Below are positions 3,788 through 7,516 of a stretch of 7,516 nt of DNA, in pieces (the first letter of the stretch is position 1; every line of letters begins with the position of its first letter). The notes below the pieces were generated by a model that saw nothing but the letters and a program-made list of their open reading frames with translations, was not told the DNA's origin and ran no database searches. The position numbers and the translations under genes are program-made. The stretch lies in contig DAIDBF010000026.1 in assembly GCA_027310235.1 (NCBI GenBank), forward strand, positions 1 through 7,516, written 5' to 3'. The stretch comes from a bacterium (GTDB taxonomy: Bacteria; Patescibacteriota; Minisyncoccia; UBA6257; GWB1-50-10).

Positions 3788-5484
3788 CAAAAGGCCCCGG
3801 AGCGTGTACTACGAAGGAATCATGCAAAAGTTATTGTGATGACGTTTCTCATATCAACGAGTGCGTGGCATTTGCCGAACAGAACGGCATGATGTCGGGA
3901 AACGAACTTGCGGAAGCGAAGAAAGTACAAGCGGCGATCGCACAAGGCGTGAAACCGCCGGCATGCAACGGTAAGGATAAATGCGACGCGTACTGCAGCG
4001 AAGCGTCTCACATGGAGGAATGTATTGCATTCGGGAAGGCGGCGGGACTCATGAGCGATCAGGAAATCAAAGATTCGGAGAAAGTGCTTGCGGCACTACG
4101 ACAAGGAGCGAAACCTCCCGCATGCCGCGGAAAAGAAGAGTGCGATACTTATTGCAGAGATACCGCACACATAGAGGAGTGCGTGACGTTTGCAAAAGCC
4201 GCTGGATTTATGAGTGCGGAAGAAGCGGCACAGTCGGAAAAAATGCTGCAGGCGATAAGAAAAGGAGTGAAGCCCCCGGCATGTAGCGGCAAAGAAAAGT
4301 GCGAGAAATATTGCAATGAGAAGAGTCACATTGAGGAATGCATCGCATTCTCGGAGGCCGCAGGCCTTATGACCCCCGAAGAGGCGACTATGGCGCGAAA
4401 GACGGGCGGAAAGGGCCCCAGAGGATGCACCAGCAAAGAGGAATGCGAAGCATTTTGCAATAATCCGGCAAACCAGGAAACATGTTTCAATTTCGGAAAA
4501 GAGCACGGGATGATTTCGGAAGGAGACCTGAAAAAGATGGAAGAGGGGAAACAGCAACTCACTCAAACCTTAGAGCAAGCGCCTCCCGAAGTAATAACCT
4601 GCATCTCCGGCGCAGTGGGAAGTGATACGCTTGAGAAAATGAAGAGCGGTGCGATGATGCCATCCCGAGACCTGGGAGATAAAATGGGTAAATGTTTCCA
4701 ACAAATAATGAGTAAGGGTACCGGCGGCCCTGGAGAAGGAGGATTTATACCACCTCAAGGACAAACAGGCCCTGGAGGATGTACATCAGAGGAAGGATGC
4801 AAATCTTATTGCACCTCGCATCCCGATGAATGTAAAAACTTCGGACAAGTGCGAGAACGCCAAGAACAAGGAGCTTCCGGAAGTTCTGGGGGCGTACCGG
4901 GAGGGATGATGCTACCGCCGGGCCAGAGCGGTCCCGGAGGATGCAAGAATGCCGAGGAATGCCGATCATTCTGCGAATCGAATCCCGATGCGTGTGCGAA
5001 TTTCAAACCCGGCATGGGACCTCAAGGAGTATCTCCCGAAAGACGGGAGATACGGCAAGAACAACCACAAGAAGGGACAATGGGGCAACAGAGACCTGGC
5101 GAACGGGTTGAAATGATGCCGGGCACGTTACAAAACATGATGCCTGGTGATGAGAAAACAATACGAGGGTTTCTCGAGAACATGCCGATTAACAGGTTGA
5201 ATCCCGTGTGCCCGCCCGGGGAGCAATGCGGTCCGCAAAATGCACCAGGGGGAAATTTCCAAATGCCTATAGGAGGACAAGGCATACAACAGCCGCCTCA
5301 ACAGTTTCAACCGCCAACGGCAACCCCTCCCCCAAGCGGTGGAATGATGAATCAACAGCCACCGAGTAGCAACGGAGAAACACCGCCAGCACCTCCTCAG
5401 GAATTTTCTCAACCTCCCGCAGGCGGAATACTCTACCAAGCGTTCCAATTCTTTTTGAATGGAGTCGCAGGAACCAACAAATAG
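3775..5484 (+). CDS. Secreted Cys-module protein, main part (after frame break)
   Basis: Continues the signal-peptide fragment in the -1 frame; the start given is the first codon after a slip at the A run. A GTG at 3865 is the first possible initiator I would consider, but it lies in the middle of a module and has no signal peptide or ribosome site. Seven further modules of C-x5-C-x3-(Y/F)C-x6/8-C begin at 3805, 3964, 4123, 4282, 4426, 4780 and 4942. Modules 2-5 are spaced exactly 53 residues apart and share (A/G)xxxGxM plus GVKPPAC linkers. A conserved-looking His sits four residues before the fourth Cys in modules 1-5. Between modules 6 and 7 is a different two-Cys segment (VITCISGAVG to GKCFQQ). 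Later linkers are GPGGC-type, and the C-terminal 170 residues are Pro/Gln/Gly-rich with MMPG repeats, ending LYQAFQFFLNGVAGTNK. With an exported N-terminus, the cysteines probably form disulfides or bind metal on the cell surface. The function is unknown. Two palindromes follow the stop. Confidence 0.85.
   Translation: MAGITKGPGACTTKESCKSYCDDVSHINECVAFAEQNGMMSGNELAEAKKVQAAIAQGVKPPACNGKDKCDAYCSEASHMEECIAFGKAAGLMSDQEIKDSEKVLAALRQGAKPPACRGKEECDTYCRDTAHIEECVTFAKAAGFMSAEEAAQSEKMLQAIRKGVKPPACSGKEKCEKYCNEKSHIEECIAFSEAAGLMTPEEATMARKTGGKGPRGCTSKEECEAFCNNPANQETCFNFGKEHGMISEGDLKKMEEGKQQLTQTLEQAPPEVITCISGAVGSDTLEKMKSGAMMPSRDLGDKMGKCFQQIMSKGTGGPGEGGFIPPQGQTGPGGCTSEEGCKSYCTSHPDECKNFGQVRERQEQGASGSSGGVPGGMMLPPGQSGPGGCKNAEECRSFCESNPDACANFKPGMGPQGVSPERREIRQEQPQEGTMGQQRPGERVEMMPGTLQNMMPGDEKTIRGFLENMPINRLNPVCPPGEQCGPQNAPGGNFQMPIGGQGIQQPPQQFQPPTATPPPSGGMMNQQPPSSNGETPPAPPQEFSQPPAGGILYQAFQFFLNGVAGTNK
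3805..4425 (+). repeat. Tandem coding repeat, 159-bp period
   Basis: Successive modules begin with their first Cys codon at 3805, 3964, 4123 and 4282, exactly 159 bases (53 codons) apart, and the last unit is 144 bases. The protein pattern is well kept, for example ACNGKDKC, ACRGKEEC and ACSGKEKC, but codons differ between units, so the duplication is old and selected at protein level. The module before the frame break is one base short of a whole number of codons (149 bases). Confidence 0.85.
5029..5053. repeat. Perfect 10-bp inverted repeat inside the Cys-module gene
   Basis: Arms GTATCTCCCG (5029-5038) and CGGGAGATAC (5044-5053) match perfectly around the 5-base loop AAAGA. It lies in the low-complexity linker after module 8 and encodes VSPERREIR. 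A stem this strong in coding sequence is unusual. It could be a repeat element that landed in frame, or an RNA structure affecting translation or decay. Confidence 0.8.
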
Positions 5485-5494
5485 GAGAAAAAAT

Positions 5495-5515
5495 TATCGA
5501 GGCCGGGCCTCCATA
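5495..5515. repeat. Interspersed palindrome, copy 3
   Basis: Arms TATCGAGGCC (5495-5504) and GGCCTCCATA (5506-5515) around a central G, with one mismatch (C against C) caused by a substitution at 5512. It lies ten bases after the stop of the Cys-module gene and 14 bases before copy 4, making a close pair. Confidence 0.8.
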
Positions 5516-5529
5516 GAAAAGTGGATAAC

Positions 5530-5554
5530 TCTATCGAGGCCCGGCCTCGATAGA
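5530..5554. repeat. Interspersed palindrome, copy 4 (perfect)
   Basis: The best copy: 12-nt arms TCTATCGAGGCC (5530-5541) and GGCCTCGATAGA (5543-5554) match perfectly around a central C. It shares the following bases TTA with copy 1. With copy 3 it forms a double hairpin between the Cys-module gene and glmS, which may limit read-through even though neither has a T-run. Confidence 0.88.
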
Positions 5555-5637
5555 TTAGGGTATCGCATTCCGCCTTGGGCATACGTAGTTCCAAAGGGAA
5601 AAAAGACAGGGAGAGCGGATTCTATCCCTCTTCTTTT

Positions 5638-5648
5638 TGGTGTATAGT
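5638..5648 (+). promoter_or_regulatory. Possible -10 box upstream of glmS
   Basis: TATAGT at 5643-5648 is preceded by TGGTG, the same arrangement as TGGTA before the TATAAT of the zinc-ribbon gene. The predicted transcription start is near 5655, leaving a leader of about ten bases before ATG5665. There is no -35 match and no Shine-Dalgarno sequence, so glmS would have a very short leader. Confidence 0.45.
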
Positions 5649-5664
5649 GGAAAAATAAACCATC

Positions 5665-7503
5665 ATGTGCGGCATCGTAGGATATATCGGTAAAAGAGAA
5701 GCGGCATCCGTACTCCTCGACGGATTGAAACGCCTTGAGTATCGAGGATATGATTCGGCAGGAATCGCGATCCTAAAAGATAAAAGAATCAACGTAGCAA
5801 AAATCGTGGGCAGGGTAAAACAACTCGCCGAGTCTGAGCGCATACGCGCGCTCCAAGGAACGACGGGAATCGCGCACACGAGATGGGCTACTCATGGAAA
5901 ACCGAGCGAGCGGAATGCTCATCCCCACGGTGATTGCACGAGCACCATCTTCGTCGTCCATAACGGCATTATCGAAAACTACAAAGAATTGAAGCAGAAC
6001 TTGGAACAAGAAGGCCACACCTTTACGTCTGAGACCGATACGGAGGTTATCGCACATCTTGTGGAGAAATTTAAAAAAGAAGGAAATAATCTCGAAACAT
6101 CGGTAAAGAAATCCCTGAAGCTCATGAAAGGGGCATACGCCATTCTCGTTATGGCGGAGTTCGAGCCCGAAACGCTCGTTGCCGCGCGCCTCTCCAGTCC
6201 TCTTCGGATAGGAATTGGGACGAATGAATTTATCATCGCCTCCGACCCCTCGGCGATACTGAATTACACGCAAGAGATCGTTACATTGAGGGACGGGGAA
6301 ATAGCAGTCCTCGAAGAAGACGGGTATACAATCTCAAGTCTGGAAGAAAACAGAATAATCGACCGCGAGGCGGAACAAGTGGAATGGGACTTGGAACAGG
6401 CCGAAAAAGGAGGGTTTGCCCATTTCATGCTGAAAGAGATATTCGAACAGCCGGAAACGATAGAGAACAGCTTACGCGGACGCGTAATGGTAGATGAAGG
6501 ACTTGTGAAACTCGGAGGACTCGATGCGGTCAAAGAAGAGTTGCGCCAGATTGAGCGATTGACGATCGTCGCGTGCGGCACGGCGTATTATGCCGGCCTC
6601 GTGGGGGAATACATGATCGAAGAGTATGCGGGCATACCGGTCGAGACATGCATCGCCTCGGAGTTCAGGTACCGGAAACCGATTCTCATACCCAAAAAAG
6701 ATGCGGTACTTGTTCTGAGTCAATCGGGAGAAACTGCCGACACCTTGGCCGCCGTCTCGGAGGCGAAAGAAAAAGGGATACTCTCACTCGGCATCGTAAA
6801 CGTCATCGGCAGCACGATCGCGCAGAATACCGATGCGGGGATCTATAATCATGCCGGTCCCGAAATCGGCGTCGCCTCGACGAAAGTATTCGTGTCCCAG
6901 CTCACCGTGCTCGCACTTTTTACGCTCTTTCTCGGCAGGCAACGGCAGATGTCGCTTACGATGGGGAAAAGAATTACGGAAGAGCTTTTGAAAATTCCCG
7001 ATCATGTGCGCACGATCCTCGAAACGGACAAATCGATTTTCGAGATAACACAACGTTACGTCAATTACCCGGACTTTTTCTTTTTGGGACGCAAATACAA
7101 CTATCCCATCGCGCTCGAGGGAGCATTGAAGCTGAAAGAAATTTCCTACATCCACGCCGAAGGGGGATCGTCGGGAGAATTGAAGCACGGCCCGATCGCT
7201 ATGATCGATCCGAATTTCCCCTCTATCTTCATCTGTCCGAAGGACAGCGTCTATGAAAAGAATTTGAGCAATATGGAAGAAGTGAAGGCGCGGCAGGGGA
7301 AGATAATTGCCGTCGCAACCGAAGGAGACGACGAGATACAAAAAATCGCCGACGAAGTCATCTTCATTCCGAAAACGCTTGAGATGCTGACGCCGCTCTT
7401 GAGCGTCATTCCGCTCCAGCTTTTCGCATATCATGCGGCCGTCCTGAAGGGCAAGGATGTCGACAAACCGAGGAATCTCGCAAAGAGTGTAACCGTAGAG
7501 TAA
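5665..7503 (+). CDS. glmS: Glutamine--fructose-6-phosphate aminotransferase (isomerizing)
   Basis: Converts fructose-6-phosphate and glutamine to glucosamine-6-phosphate and glutamate in the cytoplasm, the first step towards UDP-GlcNAc and peptidoglycan. It is full length at 612 aa (E. coli GlmS is 609). The glutaminase domain begins MCGIVGYIG, with Cys2 as the N-terminal nucleophile after Met removal, then RGYDSAG (27-33), HTRWATHG (71-78), HNG (99-101) and TDTEV (124-128). Two SIS sugar-isomerase domains follow: ACGTAYYAG (303-311), SQSGETADT (352-360), ASTKVF (404-409), then EGALKLKE (485-492) and GELKHGP (504-510). The C-terminal KSVTVE carries the catalytic Lys607. By alignment the E. 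coli catalytic residues E481, K485, E488, H504 and K603 all have counterparts. The start is fixed by the Cys-first requirement. The loop HAEGGSSGELKHGP differs from the E. coli HAEAYAAGELKHGP. There is no room for a glmS ribozyme in a leader this short. GC is higher than in the 158-aa gene, consistent with a resident core gene. Confidence 0.98.
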   Translation: MCGIVGYIGKREAASVLLDGLKRLEYRGYDSAGIAILKDKRINVAKIVGRVKQLAESERIRALQGTTGIAHTRWATHGKPSERNAHPHGDCTSTIFVVHNGIIENYKELKQNLEQEGHTFTSETDTEVIAHLVEKFKKEGNNLETSVKKSLKLMKGAYAILVMAEFEPETLVAARLSSPLRIGIGTNEFIIASDPSAILNYTQEIVTLRDGEIAVLEEDGYTISSLEENRIIDREAEQVEWDLEQAEKGGFAHFMLKEIFEQPETIENSLRGRVMVDEGLVKLGGLDAVKEELRQIERLTIVACGTAYYAGLVGEYMIEEYAGIPVETCIASEFRYRKPILIPKKDAVLVLSQSGETADTLAAVSEAKEKGILSLGIVNVIGSTIAQNTDAGIYNHAGPEIGVASTKVFVSQLTVLALFTLFLGRQRQMSLTMGKRITEELLKIPDHVRTILETDKSIFEITQRYVNYPDFFFLGRKYNYPIALEGALKLKEISYIHAEGGSSGELKHGPIAMIDPNFPSIFICPKDSVYEKNLSNMEEVKARQGKIIAVATEGDDEIQKIADEVIFIPKTLEMLTPLLSVIPLQLFAYHAAVLKGKDVDKPRNLAKSVTVE

Positions 7504-7516
7504 TGATCTCGAAAAC

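Noticed and set aside
655..5554. CRISPR array based on the repeated palindromes
   Set aside because: The four copies are irregularly spaced, mostly hundreds to thousands of bases apart with genes between them, and there are no spacers or cas genes.
5608..5636. Intrinsic terminator before glmS (AGGGA, TCCCT, then T-rich)
   Set aside because: The stem is only 5 bp with a 12-base loop, too weak to call; the T-run more likely belongs to the promoter region.
5459..5647. Open frame of 62 codons between the Cys-module gene and glmS
   Set aside because: It starts inside the previous gene, runs through both palindromes and the glmS promoter region, and its peptide has no recognisable pattern.
5555..5664. 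glmS ribozyme or riboswitch upstream of glmS
   Set aside because: The likely leader is only about ten bases, and I see none of the layered stems such an RNA needs in this 110-base stretch.
6784..7434. Long open frame of 216 codons on the minus strand
   Set aside because: It lies wholly inside glmS, whose motifs are intact in the + frame. It is a by-product of codon bias.

Overview
The window looks like part of a chromosome from a Candidate Phyla Radiation (Patescibacteria) bacterium, most likely a Parcubacteria-type lineage. This rests on protein style, not on any search. The clues are a long multi-zinc-ribbon protein of a kind I associate with these genomes, a small N-terminally anchored protein with an Asn-Pro tail, a secreted Cys-module protein, standard stop codons, compact genes on one strand, and starts that mostly lack a Shine-Dalgarno sequence. 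Two of the genes are ordinary metabolism (an inositol-phosphatase-family enzyme and GlmS). The other four are poorly characterised or cell-surface proteins. I see no rRNA, tRNA, CRISPR, transposase or phage gene.

Layout, all on the + strand. 1-654: the 3' part of an inositol-monophosphatase-family gene that enters from the left edge. 655-753: a 25-bp palindrome (copy 1), a possible TTGACA box and a strong GGAGG. 754-1230: an unrecognised 158-aa gene of visibly lower GC, closed by a clear intrinsic terminator. 1282-1331: palindrome copy 2, then a TATAAT box placed so that transcription would begin at the ATG. 1332-3059: a 575-aa cysteine-rich multi-zinc-ribbon protein. 3060-3207: two hairpins, then a short stretch that re-encodes the last ten residues and stop of the zinc-ribbon family, then another promoter with leaderless geometry. 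3208-3477: an 89-aa membrane-anchored protein. 3509-5484: a secreted protein with eight four-cysteine modules, split into two reading frames at a run of six A. 5485-5664: palindrome copies 3 and 4 and a -10-like box. 5665-7503: complete glmS. The window ends 13 bases after the glmS stop.

How the genes relate: the 89-aa anchored protein and the secreted Cys-module protein are 31 bp apart and probably co-transcribed as an envelope pair. GlmS makes glucosamine-6-phosphate for peptidoglycan and other amino sugars. It has its own promoter-like signal and is separated from the envelope pair by the palindromes. The low-GC gene is insulated by its own Shine-Dalgarno sequence and terminator. No clear common pathway joins the whole window.

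The points most worth a second look are the frame break inside the Cys-module gene, the four-copy palindrome family, the relic of a zinc-ribbon paralogue beside the intact gene, the leaderless promoter geometry, and a perfect 10-bp inverted repeat inside a coding region.
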